DNA from: Flammula alnicola
Lineage: Eukaryota > Basidiomycota > Agaricomycetes > Agaricales > Strophariaceae
Reading direction: 5' to 3'
Length of the DNA: 64,000 nucleotides
Assembly (NCBI GenBank): GCA_015499995.1
Contig: JADNRV010000041.1
Coordinates: 62,001-126,000, forward strand
The notes under the pieces are model-generated. The model worked only from the letters and a program-made list of their open reading frames with translations, was not told the origin of the DNA and made no database searches. Shown here one piece after another: positions 52,543 to 63,860 of the stretch. The position numbers and the translations under genes were made by a program. Within the stretch, counting starts at the first letter, position 1. Every line of letters begins with the position of its first letter.

Positions 52543-54020
52543 GCGGGCCCCACCTAAGAAACATCCAGGCCCCATCGACAATGCATTGCGAATCTTCAGA
52601 CTCAAACCAAGAAAATTCGAGACCATCGCTCCAGACACAACATCTCCTACATATGTACCCCACTTCAAAACCTTCATCGCAGATACTCGAAAAGACTCAA
52701 TGGAAAAGGAAGCAGCGGACACAGCAGACTACCGAATATACACAGACAGATCAGGCTATGAGGAAAACGCAGGAGCTGCTGCAGTCATGTACAAGAAGGG
52801 CAACGACGAGCCAATGGCGTCCTTACAGCACCACCTAGGCCAACTCACAAAACACACCAACTACGAAGCAGAGGCCATCGGCGCCATATTAGCTACGTGG
52901 TTAATCCGCAAAATTCCTAACCTACTGAGGCTTTCAGTCGCCATTTACACAGATAGTCAAGCCTTTATAAAATCGACCCGGAAGCGCGAAGCAAAATCTG
53001 GACACTACCTGGTAGCCAACTTCCGCACAGCAGCAGACGATCTACCATGCAGACTTCAACTGCAATGGATATCAGCACATAGCGAAGTAGGCGGCAATGA
53101 GAAGGCAGACGAACTAGCAAAAGAAGCAGCGCAAGGCGAGTGCAGCCCCCTAGATGACTTATCTCCAATACTGCATAAACCCCTCCCCCTCAGCGCGGCT
53201 GCCAAGAAGCAAGCTTACACGTCAAAAATAAAGACAATGTGGAACACGCAGTGGCAAGACTCTCCTCGGCATGCAAGGATGGGACAAATTGACCAAGAAT
53301 TCCCCTTCAACAAGTTCAGGAAAATCCAAAGTACACTGACGAGATCGCAAAGCAGCCTCTTGCTGCAGCTCTGCAGCAGACACATACCACTGAACGCTCA
53401 TCTCTTCCGACTGAAACACGTGGCGACCGACAAATGCCAGGCGTGCATTGCACGACAAGGAATGCCAGCAGTAGAGATGATCCCTCACTTCTTATTTGAA
53501 TGCCCAGCTTACAGCGAGGAACGCCACGACCTCGATCAAGCCCTAGGACGACACAGCAGAGACCTGGCCGCCATGATGTCCAACAGGAAGGGAATACAAG
53601 AGATCCTCAAATACGTCAGTCGAACGAAAAGACTCAAAGAAACCTTCGGTGACGTTGCACTTCACTTGCCTACAGATGAACCAGATGACTACCAATAATG
53701 TTACCTCTCTCACAGATACTATCACCTTAGATTACCCGAAGAGCTAAAGACAAGACGCGAACACATACAATAAAACCCCAAAACCCACAAAAAACACCCG
53801 CCTCACGATGACTCGTCATCTACCAACACGAACAACTACACAACTACTACGAATAAGGACACCTTACGAAGAAACACACTTCCAATAAACAGATTGACGC
53901 ATCGTGCCTACCACACGAGTGGTCGGGTATGCAAAAGAGAACATCAGCACAATGACAATCGAACACAGCCCCCGAGTTACGCTACACCACCATACGATCT
54001 CAAATGACGTACCCCAAAAC

Positions 54021-56124
54021 GAGTACTTTTCACTCCCCCACTGATTCCACGTGGAATGGGAGGGAATCCACGTGGAATGGAGGGAATCCATGTGGAATGG
54101 AGGGAATCCATGTGGAATGGTTTTGGATTCCACGTGGAATGGAGGGAATCCACGTGGAATGGTTATGGAATCCACGTGGAATGGTTATGGAATCCACGTG
54201 GAATGATGGAATTCCGGTGGAATTGGAGGGAATTCCGGTGGAATTCTATCAACTCCGGAGAGGGCTTATACAGCAATGTCATATAGGGAAAAAATATAAT
54301 TTATTTATTTCAACTACAATTACATGGTATTACATGGTATACTACAAAAAAAGCAAGAAAACGAGCCGCAGGAATGCCTGCAGCTCGTTTTCGACATACC
54401 TGGAGCCCTCGCCCACTGCATGGCACTGCCTCTTTCTTTGCCTCGTTAGGCTGGGCCTCCCGCGGCGGCGGTGTCGTCGTCAGCGCCGCCGTTGTTGTTG
54501 TTCTCGATGGGGCCGTCGGTCGCCGCGGTGTCGTTCTTGCGGGTCGTCCGTGGGCGCTTCACGTCCTGGCGGTCGCGTCGTCGCGTCGTGGTCGCGTCGG
54601 TGGTCGCAGCGGGGTCGTGTCGTGGTCGCGTCGGTGGTCGCAGTGGGGTCGTGTCGTGGTCGCGTCGTTGGCGCTTCGCGTCGTCGTCACGTCCGCGGTC
54701 GCATCGTCGGCGCCTCGGTGGTCGCGTCGTTGGGCCTTCCGGCGTCGTTGGGCCCTCCGTTGTCACGGTGTTGCCCCCCCTCTGTCGTCGTCGCGGTGTT
54801 GCCCCCTCAGTCGTGGTCGCGGCGTTGCCCCCTCAGTCATCGTCGCGGCGTCGCCGCCTCAGTCGTCGTCGCGGCGTCGTCGCCTCCGTCGTGTTCGCGG
54901 CGTCGTCGCGTCCGTCGTTCGCGTCCGTGGTCGCGGTGTCGTCGCGTCGGTCGTCGTCGCGTCGGTCATGGTGTCGTGGTGTCCGTCGTCGTCACGTCGT
55001 GGCCGTCGTCGCGTCGTGGCGTCGTGGCCGTCGTCGGTTGTCGCGTCGTCGTGGCGTTGCGCCGTCCGTCGTCGTGTCGTGGCCTCGTCCGTCGTCCTCG
55101 CGTCGTCCGTCGTGGCCTCGTCGTCTCGCCTCGTCGTCGCATCGCCTGTCGTCGCGTCGGTTGTGGCTTCGTCGTTGCTTCCGTCGTCGCGGCGTCGTCG
55201 CGTCGGTTGTTGCTTCCGTCGTCGCGGCGTCGTCGCGTCGGTTGTTGCTTCCGTCGTCGCGTCGTCGCTGTTGCGACCACCCACCCGACGGCAGAACGAC
55301 ACGGGAGCACGACGTCGTGCTCCCGCTGTCGGTGCCGTGGCGTACTCGTCGGGTGACGGCTGTGGTTGCGGTGGGCCGCGTGCGACGTTGCCGTCGGCGT
55401 CGTTTTACGTGCCCGCGGCACAGTGCATCTGCGAGGGGGGTCAGCCGGCGTTGCGGGGTCGTCGTTTACGACGTACCGTGTGGGCCTCCCAATCCTGGGT
55501 CCCCCCTTGGTATCCAACACCCCCCGCGCCGCGTATCCCTTACGCGCCGCGTCGTCGCGTCCTGCTGGCTCGGTTTCGCGTATCCGCGGCGTCGTTGTTG
55601 GGTGCTGGGCGCGTCGCCGTCGTCGTCGTTGCCGCTGTTGTGCGGTCGTCGTGGTCGTGGAGCAGCGGGTGGTGCGCGGGGATGGATGGCGGGAACGGTG
55701 GGGATGATGGTGGGAGGGAAGAAAGGTGGTGACGTGGCAACGTTGCGGCCGCGTCACCACCACGCGGCAACAAGTTGCCGGTTTACCGAAAGTCACGTGC
55801 ACTGGCCGGGCTCTTCGGAATCCATCAATTTGTGTAATTAATAGGAAATGATTAATTAATTACTTAATACATTGATTATACAATAAATATCTAATAAATC
55901 ATGCACAGGTGACCGGATTCCATTTTCCAGTCCGTTTTGCGTTCCGTTCCGGCAAATTCCGGTGCCCATACCGGATTCCGGGCCAATCCGGTACCCATTC
56001 CACCGGACTGACATCCGGTATTTTGGCTGGGCCCCCTGCCAAACCCATTCCACCGGAATCACCCGGAATCCACGTGGATTCCGCCGGATTCCACTAGGAA
56101 TCCGTGGGGGACACATAAGAACTC
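54021..56124. mobile_element. T1 transposon, copy 2 (inverted)
   Basis: 2104 bp, with the TSD CCCAAAAC at 54013-54020 and 56125-56132. Relative to copy 1 (10819-12920) it is in the opposite orientation. The two length differences I found are one C near the end (56105-56110) and one G in a G run (near 55521), which account exactly for the 2-bp size difference. It lies in the 3' UTR of LINE-D. Near-identity implies recent transposition from a common source or gene conversion. Confidence 0.92.
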
Positions 56125-56508
56125 CCCAAAACAGTGTTTCTGTGCTGGATCCAATGGGGAGCGAGCACCTGTGGTGCACCTCAAAGGATGCATGGGGTAG
56201 TCAGGGAGTCCAGCGGAAATGGCACTAGGAGCCAGAGGAGTAGCGTACACAGTAGATACGTCCAACATAAGGCCTCGCCTCAGCGGACAATAAAATGATT
56301 CAAAAAAAAAAAAAAAAAAAAAAAAAAAACATATGTATAGCTGTCCAAGTGGGGAATAAATCCCCCCATGATATATTAAAGTGTGCATAAATATATTTAG
56401 TGTGCGCAAAAATATTTAGTCTGCATGAAAATATACTTAGTGTGCGCAGAAATATACTTGTGTGCACGAAAATATATTGCATGTCCCTTAAACATTTTCA
56501 TGCCCCAT

Positions 56509-57964
56509 TGATAGGGCCGCAAACCGGTCACACATGAATTTCACAATATATCATCTTTTACCTATAGAATATAACCGAGATAGAGAGACTATAATGCACC
56601 CAAGTTAGTAGTCTAAGGCCTAGCTATGCGACTACTAGCTGTCATATAACCTGTGACAATGGTAATCAGATGCGGTTCAGAGCTAGCTGAGTCCGTATGA
56701 TAAGCCGGGAGACAGTTAAAAGTTATCAGGCAGTAAAATATAGAACGCATAAGTCATAAACGACTAGCGAGGCATAAACGCACCATGGGGAATAAATTAA
56801 AGGACTTCTGGATGCTTTGGAAATAGTGTGCAGCGAATTCAGTACAATCAGTGTATTGCTGAATAGCTAGCTACAAAATACTACAGCTAGGAGCGTGAGA
56901 CACAGCTAGTGGAAGCTAGATGCAAGTGCGTCGACTACTAGTGAGCATATCTTGTGACTTACTACGAGACGCACGGGACGCGGACACGTTAGACGCACGC
57001 TCTACCCTCTACCTGGGGGACTACCAAAAGTGGTAATAGGACGAGAAAGGAAAGAAGGAACCAGCACCAATGATGGCCACAGATCTGGAATAAAGTGGCA
57101 CTGCTAGCTGAGACACACACATGATGCGCATGGTACGCGGAAGTCAGGAGCATCCTAGCGCGCTAAAATGGGATGAATTTCCAAATCCTTGACCTCTGTC
57201 TGGTCACCTGGAATACTCAACCCTATACCCATTGCCTGCAGGCATTATTTACACGAGATAAGAATGTTTTCCACTATTTTATTCGCATACTAGAACCACA
57301 CATAGCTGTAGTATAAAAGATGTACCTGTGTAGCTAGTTACCTTAAGCAATCTCTTCCCAGTTTTATTTCGAGCTAAGACGCAGTGTCTAGTAAGAAAGA
57401 GGACGAACAAAGGATCAGTTTGACTTCAATAGAGTTCGTTTGAAAGCCAGAAGAAGGCTTAGTGTTAAAGAGAAGTTCTTGAGGACAAGGTCCAAGAATT
57501 TAGAAGCCAGAAGAGTGCTTAGAGGCTGGAAGAGTGCCTAGAGAAAGTCAGAAACAGAGTCCAAGGGGGCTAGCAGATTGTTCAGAAGGTAGCGCACAGT
57601 GCGGCCTTAGTTTCAGACGAGTTCCGAGCCTCCAGAGCAGCTAGTTGCGTCGAAAGTCGAGCTAGTAGTGTCTTAGAGAGCTTTTCTAAAAACATAAAAC
57701 CTTAAAATCAATCAAACTGTTCATCCTTGTGATAAAGCGAAGCTTGAAATGAAGATAAAATGTGTATTTGAATAATCCCTCATACCCATTTTAAACGAAC
57801 CATGAGGCGCTGTCTACAAGTCAGCTAGCTAAATAAAACAAACACTGTGGAGTACAGCACACTACATATTTCTGAAGCTAGTAGAGCATCGCTTGACCTA
57901 GTTAGGATCTCGCTCTGCAGTTGTGTGGGTTGTTTAGGTCGCTGAGTGCGTAGCGGGTCTCTCA
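56509..57964. mobile_element. Solo LTR, family L1, copy 2 (4-bp TSD)
   Basis: 1456 bp, TGATAGGGCC...GGTCTCTCA, with the TSD CCAT at 56505-56508 and 57965-57968. It is collinear with copy 1 (35015-36474), but many CG dinucleotides of copy 1 appear here as TG or CA (for example CACGCGTG against CACACATG near the left end). That is the signature of cytosine methylation decay or a RIP-like process. Confidence 0.9.
57312..57318 (+). promoter_or_regulatory. TATA box of solo LTR copy 2
   Basis: TATAAAA in GTAGTATAAAAGATGTAC, identical to the core in copy 1. Confidence 0.6.
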
Positions 57965-58360
57965 CCATGAATATTTTAATGCTAGCCCAGAAATTCTTAG
58001 GTCATTCCCAGAGAAATATTCAGTGTGCGAAAATGTTTTCAGAGCCCTGAAGAAACTTACTAACTCCCCGAAAACTTTGTTGGTGCACACATTTATTATG
58101 TCTTCCCTGCACATCTTTTGACTTCAGCCATGCCGGAATGCCGGTATTATGTAAATGATCCATTCATTCTCAGATGACACAGCCTTTCAAAGTGGCCAAG
58201 ACTGAAGCGGAGTTTGAAATCTATGATTCAACATTGAACTTTCAGCTACACACCATTGGTTTCCAACTGTCACCACCTTCCTGTATGACAGGCTGTATTG
58301 CCCTTCTTGCAGACAACATTGTTAGAAATCACTTGATCAAGCAACCTCGGAAAAGGATAT

Positions 58361-58431
58361 GACCAGACCTGGGTTTGAACCAAGGACCTTCCCAAACTAG
58401 GTGGACACTCTAACCACTGAGCTATCCAGTT
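58361..58431 (-). pseudogene. tRNA-Thr(AGU)-like relic
   Basis: 71 nt that fold in tRNA layout on the minus strand: acceptor AACTGGA with TCTGGTC (6 of 7 pairs counting wobble), D stem GCTC/GAGT, anticodon loop CTAGTTT giving AGT (Thr), and T arm CTTGG TTCAAAC CCAGG. The A box TAGCTCAGTGG and B box GGTTCAAACCC fit their consensus. The anticodon stem has two mismatches and there is no intron, so it is a tRNA pseudogene or the head of an old SINE, not a working gene. Confidence 0.6.
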
Positions 58432-58564
58432 TTAGTTATATTAGAGTTGGATATGATAGTTATACCCAAGGATGGACATGGTACCACAATGCATAGTGTC
58501 ACTTAGCCTGCACTGTGACCACATTAGGTGAATATCAGGAGTCCTGACCATAATCAAGTAGCAG

Positions 58565-58695
58565 ACATGAGCTCATGTAAGGGGCTTTAGCAGCAAGACA
58601 GGGTGGTATTCCCTATACTGTACCCTATGGCAGACAATGCGAGCCTGTGTGAGGCTCGTGTCATGCTGGAGCCCTCTTGTGAGGGGCTCTGGCTG
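58565..58695 (-). repeat. Two units of the GAGCCC/CTTCACA repeat
   Basis: On the minus strand reads GCCAGAGCCCCTCACAAGAG, then GGCTCCAGCATGACACGAGC, then a second unit from GCTAAAGCCCCTTACATGAG. It is homologous to 43587-43930 in reverse. Confidence 0.6.
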
Positions 58696-59580
58696 CCACC
58701 ACCTGCTCATCACCCACTGCCTCCCACCAGCTACTGTTTCCATCCATAGATCCTTTATGGTGAACCCACAGAGCTGACAAGGACCCACAAAAATCCATGC
58801 CAGTGAGCCATAAGGACACGTCAGCCACGTTTCATGTCATCAGGAAGCTGGCTACAGAATCCAATGACACCAGTAAAAAGGGGCGCCATGAGAAAGAGGG
58901 AGCTGATGAATGGTGCCAGGTGTGTGGCCACCTCTCTCTACCCTGCTGCTAACCCCTACCATCCCCGTTTTCTGCAGATGTGGACACCCTTGGGTACCAA
59001 CCCGCCCACCACAGCATGAACACCAGGGAAACCAAAACCAGGTACATAGTGAACCAGTCCATATGACCCTACTAACTGCAACTACCTCACTTGTCACTAC
59101 AGCCTGCCCTGCATGTCCCTTTAATGAGCACCTGTGGCTCGTAGTATTTACTTTACATCTCAGATGTACTAGATAATTTTCAATATAAGTATTTGACTAT
59201 TCCTATAAATTGAATCAATTTCTACCAAGGCTGTCCTTCGGAATCCAGGTGTAAAATGGTTATTAACTTAGGTGAAGTGAGTTAGGCACATCAATGGAAA
59301 AGTTGCAAAGCAATATGAGACGAATATTGAACTATGAATTGGAGGAGTAACATTGCAAACAAATGGAAGTGAAGAGCATCAGTATATTCTATCCACCTAT
59401 TTTGCATTTTCATCACTTGATTAGCTGCTGCCTCCTCATCTCGGAGTTTTGCTCAGATTTTAGCTATCACTACACCTAGCACTCCTCGTTGATATGAAGT
59501 TCTTATCTGAACATCATTTAATCTAAGTTCATTGCATTTTATATACTATTCAGCAATTAATATTGCTATGAGGTCTACCA
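58696..59580. other. No gene recognised
   Basis: Short open frames only, with no recognisable domain or repeat. Confidence 0.4.
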
Positions 59581-59639
59581 GCATGGGGAGCAGAGTACCA
59601 ACTGGTGCCCTAGTGAGCGCTAACCATGCCAGAGAGGCA

Positions 59640-60530
59640 ATATATTTCAAACTCCGCTGTGAGTCTAGTAGAGATTGTCAGGGGTAACCCTGGGGTATTT
59701 CAGCTGTACCCTTACCCTTACCCACCAAAACCCTTACCCTCCACCAGGGGTAAGGGTTTTGAGGGGTTTGGGTAAGGGTTTTTGAAAACCCAGGGGTATT
59801 TAATATTTTGGAGGGTATACCTATTAAAATTGATTGAAAACTGTTTTAAAATTTATTTACTACTCAATTAAATTAAATCAAGTAGTTGATTGTGTTATTT
59901 GCAGTGCTATCTTGTACAGTAAGCCAAGTTTGGAGACAAAATCTTGTAAAAAGATATAAAATAAATATTTTTTGGACATCTTTTGTGTGCAAAAAAATCA
60001 AAAAATTCTCTTGGCAATACCCTTGACCCCCTGCTGGGTAGGGGTATTCCAAGGGTACAGAAATCTCAACCCTTACCCTTACCCCAGCATATCCTACCCA
60101 AAACCCCTGACAATCACTAGAGTCTAGTGCTGAAGCTACCAACAACGGATCATTTACCTAATCACGGCATCCCAGCATGGCTGAAAGTCAAAAAATGCAC
60201 AGGAAAGACATAATAAATGCACGCACCAACAAAGTTTTCAGGGAGTCAATAAGTTTCTTCGGAGCTCTGAAAACATTTTCGCGCACTGAATATTTCTCTG
60301 GGGATGACCTAAGAATTTCTGGGCTAGTATTAAAATATTTACAGGGCATGAAAATGTTTAAGGGACATGCAATATATCTTGTGCAGACTAAATATATTTC
60401 CGTGCACACTAAGTATATTTTCATGCAGACTAAATATTTTGCGCAGACTAAATATATTTACGCACACTTTAAGATATCATGGGGGAATTTATTCTGCACT
60501 TGAACAGCCATACATATGGGGCAGTTTCCA
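59640..60530 (+). repeat. Repeat R, copy b, split by a MITE
   Basis: From TTTCAAACTCCGCTGTGAG (about 59646) it is collinear with copy c from 61171. It is interrupted by the MITE at 59670-60119 and continues through TGCTGAAGCTACCAAC, GCATGGCTGAAAGTC, TTCGGAGCTCTGAAAA, GGGGATGACCTAAGAATTTC and the 20-bp ATATATTT..GCAC words, to TGAACAGCCATACATATG. Confidence 0.75.
59670..60119. mobile_element. hAT-like MITE, family T3, 450 bp
   Basis: TIRs GATTGTCAGGGGT on the left (59673-59685) and on the minus strand at the right. The flanking repeat is GAGTCTAGT at 59661-59669 and 60120-60128 (8-9 bp). Subterminal runs of CCCTTACCC and GGGTAAGGG lie at both ends, and the middle is AT-rich. A CAGGGGT start, a CTAG-centred 8-bp TSD and small size fit hAT-derived MITEs. 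Repeat R copy c at 61171 shows the uninterrupted site. Confidence 0.8.
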
Positions 60531-61170
60531 ATCATGAAGATTCAAAAAATGCAGTGAAGGATTTCACTAATCTGTATGTTTTGTTCTTCTGCTTTCAACT
60601 GTCTCTAATTTTCAACTTCCCAGTGGAATATTCAAGAAAATTATTTCATTCACCCAGCCTGACTTCCAGCCCTCCTTTACACATAAATTTGTCCTCGACC
60701 TTACATTGAACCATTTTATTTATGGACAAAAATTGCTGGCCATCATTCTAGCATCAAACCCTCAGTGCACACACTGGGTTTGTCAAATTTAAGCCTAATA
60801 ACACCAGCACTTATTCATGGACCCATCCTGGAGCATGTCCACTCAGCCAGGGAGTGACCAATCAGTGTCCTTCTTGAAAATGACTCAAAACAAGGACTCT
60901 AAAGCCCAACCAGGAACATTCTGAAATCAAGCTCGAATGCTCAAAGTGCCACTTTGCAACATCATATTATTTTTCCCCTGGCCAGAAATGGCTTCATAGA
61001 GCTCTGCTAAACCATGGTAATCAGGGTGCTTGCTGGTCAAAACAGACTCTGTGGCAGGTGAAGATAAAATGGATACAGCCTAGTCTATTGCAACATGATT
61101 ACATTCTTTGAAACCTATGATTCTTAAATGTGGATTGGTAATCAAGCCTTTGGATGCAGATCAGCAAGGT
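60531..61170. other. No gene recognised
   Basis: A + strand stretch near 60,945-61,110 is open in short pieces, but no family is recognised and stops are frequent. Confidence 0.4.
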
Positions 61171-61620
61171 ATTTTAAACTCTGCCTTGAGTCTCAGCTGC
61201 CTCAGCTGGTGCTGAAGTTGCCAACAATGGATTATTTATCTAATCACAGCATCCTGGCATAGCTGAAAGTCAAAAAATGCATGGGGAAGGCATAATAAAT
61301 GTGTGCACCAACAAAGTTTTCAGAGAGGCAATAAGTTTTTTCGGGGCTCTGAAAATATTTTCACACACTGAATATTTCTCTGGGGATGACCTAAGAATTT
61401 CTGGGGCAGCTATAAGATATTCATGCAGTGTGAAAGTGTTTGCAGGACATGCAATATATTTTTGCACACACTGAATATATTTATGAGTACACCAGTATAT
61501 TTATGCACACTAAGTATACTTTCATGCACACTAAATATTTTCTATGAACTAAATATCTATGCACACATCAATATATCTTGAAGGGATTTATTCCCCACTT
61601 GGATGGCCATAAGATGCTGT
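61171..61620 (+). repeat. Repeat R, copy c, uninterrupted
   Basis: Full collinear copy without insertions. It includes TTTTAAACTCTGCCTTGAG (left), GGTGCTGAAGTTGCCAAC, GCATAGCTGAAAGTC, GGGGATGACCTAAGAATTTC, four or five ACTAAATAT..TTGCACAC-like words, and ATTCCCCACTTGGATGGCC (right). No ORF. The termini and class are undetermined. It could be a MITE or part of a larger element. Confidence 0.7.
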
Positions 61621-62493
61621 GTCATTAAACAAAAACATTTCTGTAGTAAAGACTTGTCATCTAAAAGTAAAAGTTGTTTCCAATGAGAAAACATTGATGT
61701 GATATCTGAGGTGCTCTAATGCATTGAATGAATCAAATGCATTTTAGTTACTATACAATAAAAATCATGGTGCCTCATTGAATATCTTGCCATGAACATT
61801 TTGATATACCATACTAGTAGGTATATCTGGTCAGGGGCTCCTTGATCTGGTACCACCACCATCAAAGTGAAAGATATACCACATTGAGAGCTTTCACCAT
61901 GCCAACGTGTCACGATGGATGCACGGTGGTGGATGCGAGATGCATTGTCATTGTGCTGGTGACGAGTGTGGACAAGTACATAGCCCATTCCGCTGGCAGT
62001 GACAGACGACAACTCACCTTTGTTGCAGCCTTCATCCCCCCATAAACCCATCATTCCAGCCATCGAGGGCAGTAGTGCATCGTTGGAGCAGGCTATATTT
62101 GGGTCTTCATGTTTGTTGATGATACGTGCTTGTTTCAGCACGAATGCGCGATCTACCTTGGTTTCGTAGGTCTGCTGGATGGATGACGACGTACCGGCAT
62201 ATCTGCGCACATCCATTCATGATGAACACCATCACCACGAACACATCTCAGCAGTTAGAGCCCCAAAGTGCAGCCAACACTCACCGATTCGAAGGATGGT
62301 GGCAGCTGTGGAGACAATGGGTGGGTGGGGCAAAGACTGCGCTACGAGGTAAGCTTCCCAAACATGGAGCGCAAGAGGTAAGCTCTATGGACAGGAATAT
62401 CAAGGTGCGCTTTGATGAAACTTACGTGCACAAGATATTGATGGCCATATGTGTTCTAAGCAGGAAGATGTCAACACCGGGTCAGCACTGAAG

Positions 62494-62535
62494 ATGGCTA
62501 GATACACCTTACGCATGGCTAGATACACCTTACAC
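62494..62535 (+). repeat. 21-bp tandem repeat, two units
   Basis: ATGGCTAGATACACCTTACGC followed by the same unit ending AC. It is short and nearly perfect. Confidence 0.75.
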
Positions 62536-63477
62536 GTCGCAGTGAAGAGACCGCGAGTGGCTAGCTGTGAACGGACTACTATTCTTCTTACCTGAGCTAT
62601 TTTTAGCACTTAGTAAAGCTTATACTGTAGTCTAAATGTTACAAGTCTGGACATTACAATGACAAGACTACTAAGGACTAGAGGAAACTATGCAAGATAA
62701 CGAGGAATGCGCAGTTTAATAAAGACATTATCATTAGTAACTATTGAGATACTAGTCAATACATCTAATGAAGTGTACGGAAATAGGCGCCTTTCAGTAA
62801 TATCTTAATCATCTGGCCTATACAGAACGGGCGCGGGTCTCTAGATTAAAGAACGGACATCTAGGCACACTACAGGACAGGTCGTGTGACATTGCCAAGG
62901 GCATCGAGGACAGTGGAGCAGCCGGGGTAAAGCAGACACCCATAGATGTGCCTGTAGTAACGCTGATCAAAGCTCAGATCAGAGGGATACCTAATTGGGA
63001 ACACATACCATATCGGGTAATAACTGGATACAGGAAGATTTCCGGGGTGCATAACTAGACACAGCGAGATCCCAGATGCGCGCCGAAGGTACCAAGATAC
63101 CGGGTACAGAGGACAAAGGGTTACAACCCTAATCACGAGTATTATCATGGACAGAACATGTGTGGATTGCCAGAGCGTCTCCGATGAGATGTAGGCGCAT
63201 CTATGCTCCGGTCAGTCCATAGCCAATGACAGGGCAAGATACCAATGAAAATGAAGAGTCACAAGCCTGTATACCATGCGGTTAAAAAGGATTAAGTCTT
63301 AGGCACTTAAGTTAGCTGAGCTGACAACAATCTGAACTCCCGATCCATCCAAAAAGGCATGATTAAGCGGACGAGCACGGAAACTGTACTCCACAAGGCC
63401 GCCACTCGCACACAAATGCCCATGAAATCTCTATATTCTCGTCATTGCATCTATGTAATAATATATCATCTCAGTAG

Positions 63478-63484
63478 TATATAA
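63478..63484 (+). promoter_or_regulatory. Possible TATA box
   Basis: TATATAA in AGTATATAAGCAGCCCTG, followed within about 50 bases by ATACAAGCAATTTACC. Placement is reminiscent of LTR promoters. There is no supporting transcript or second copy here. Confidence 0.3.
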
Positions 63485-63765
63485 GCAGCCCTGTAACACC
63501 ATAGAATACAAGCAATTTACCACCCACGAGATACAAGCGCTTAAGAGTTATATCTTAAGTGTTTCGCCTCTAAGTACCAAGTAGCTTCAAAGCGTGAGTC
63601 CCATAATATAAAAAGAAACCAAGTAATGATATAATGAACTGTTAAAGATGAGAACGCATGTCTAAGTGATTCACCAAGACAAGTAAAGAGAGTTATAAGC
63701 CAAGGAACCTGTCTAAGTGACTTGTTCAAAACCTACCCTTTGTCAAAGGACATCTGGGGACCTGG

Positions 63766-63860
63766 ACTGTAGTGTCAGTGGACGAAAGCATCTACGTACC
63801 TCTGGCCATTGTTAAGGGACTGTAGTGTCAGCGGATAAGACATCTGCGTGCCTCTTTCCA
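63766..63860 (+). repeat. 53-bp tandem repeat, nearly two units
   Basis: Two units starting ACTGTAGTGTCAG, each with a GG(A)-rich middle and CATCT(A/G)CGT(A/G)CCTCT. About 85 percent alike by eye. Confidence 0.7.

Larger units (their letters stand above)
48375..53698 (+). pseudogene. LINE-D ORF2: APE, RT, RNase H; four in-frame TGA and one insertion
   Basis: Removing 51174-52546 leaves one frame of about 1316 codons. APE endonuclease: ILQINLNKSEKAHLDLL, MQEPHVTTFR, WCGDFNRHHPLWD, TDHFPIITI. RT: KACGPDEIPN, LRKPGKPSYEVLKAYRPIA, FLDVEGAFPNAVTD, NGIGQGDPLSM, GYVDD at residue about 694. RNase H after the insertion: IYTDRSGYEEN (the usual TDGS is TDRS), NYEAEAIGAIL, IYTDSQAFIKS, WISAHSEVGGNEKADELAK, so the D, E, D, D pattern is kept. 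The tail is CQACIARQG...PHFLFECPAY. TGA stops at 50097, 50151, 50247 and 50427 fall within 330 bases in the RT. The start is unclear: the frame opens with TTG after a TGA at 48372. Confidence 0.9.
46464..56328 (+). mobile_element. Full-length LINE-D (about 6.4 kb) with two nested insertions
   Basis: It is flanked by ACATATGTATA at 46453-46463 and 56329-56339 (10-11 bp TSD; the first A is ambiguous with the tail), and ends in an A run at 56302-56328 after AATAAAATGATTC. It carries ORF1 and ORF2 with zinc knuckles, APE endonuclease, RT and RNase H, the domain order of fungal Tad1-like LINEs. Inside are an LTR element (51174-52542) and T1 copy 2 (54021-56124). It lacks the TTGTTGATTT terminus and is only distantly related to A, B and C. 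The target is repeat R, which continues right of the TSD. Confidence 0.9.
56330..58135 (-). repeat. Repeat R, copy a, split by a solo LTR
   Basis: Minus strand copy of an unnamed AT-rich repeat (about 370 bp without the insertion). It starts at the LINE-D target site and includes the CCCCACTTGGACAGC end (56341-56358), a series of ACTAAATATATTT..GTGCAC-like 20-bp words, and the block GAAATATTC...GTCATCCC (57,990-58,040). The solo LTR at 56509-57964 interrupts it. Copies b and c are near 59640-60530 and 61171-61620. Confidence 0.8.

Noticed and set aside
59700..60090. CCCTTACCC runs as telomere-like repeats
   Set aside because: The unit is not a telomere repeat, it occurs in both orientations, and it lies inside a MITE bounded by TIRs and a TSD.
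60945..61110. Short + strand open pieces with Cys/His residues
   Set aside because: No recognisable family and frequent stops.
61836..61865. CTCCTTGATC...ACCACCACCATCA resembling the LINE-D 5' end (46470-46500)
   Set aside because: Two short matching blocks with no continuing homology on either side. It could be a relic but cannot be supported.
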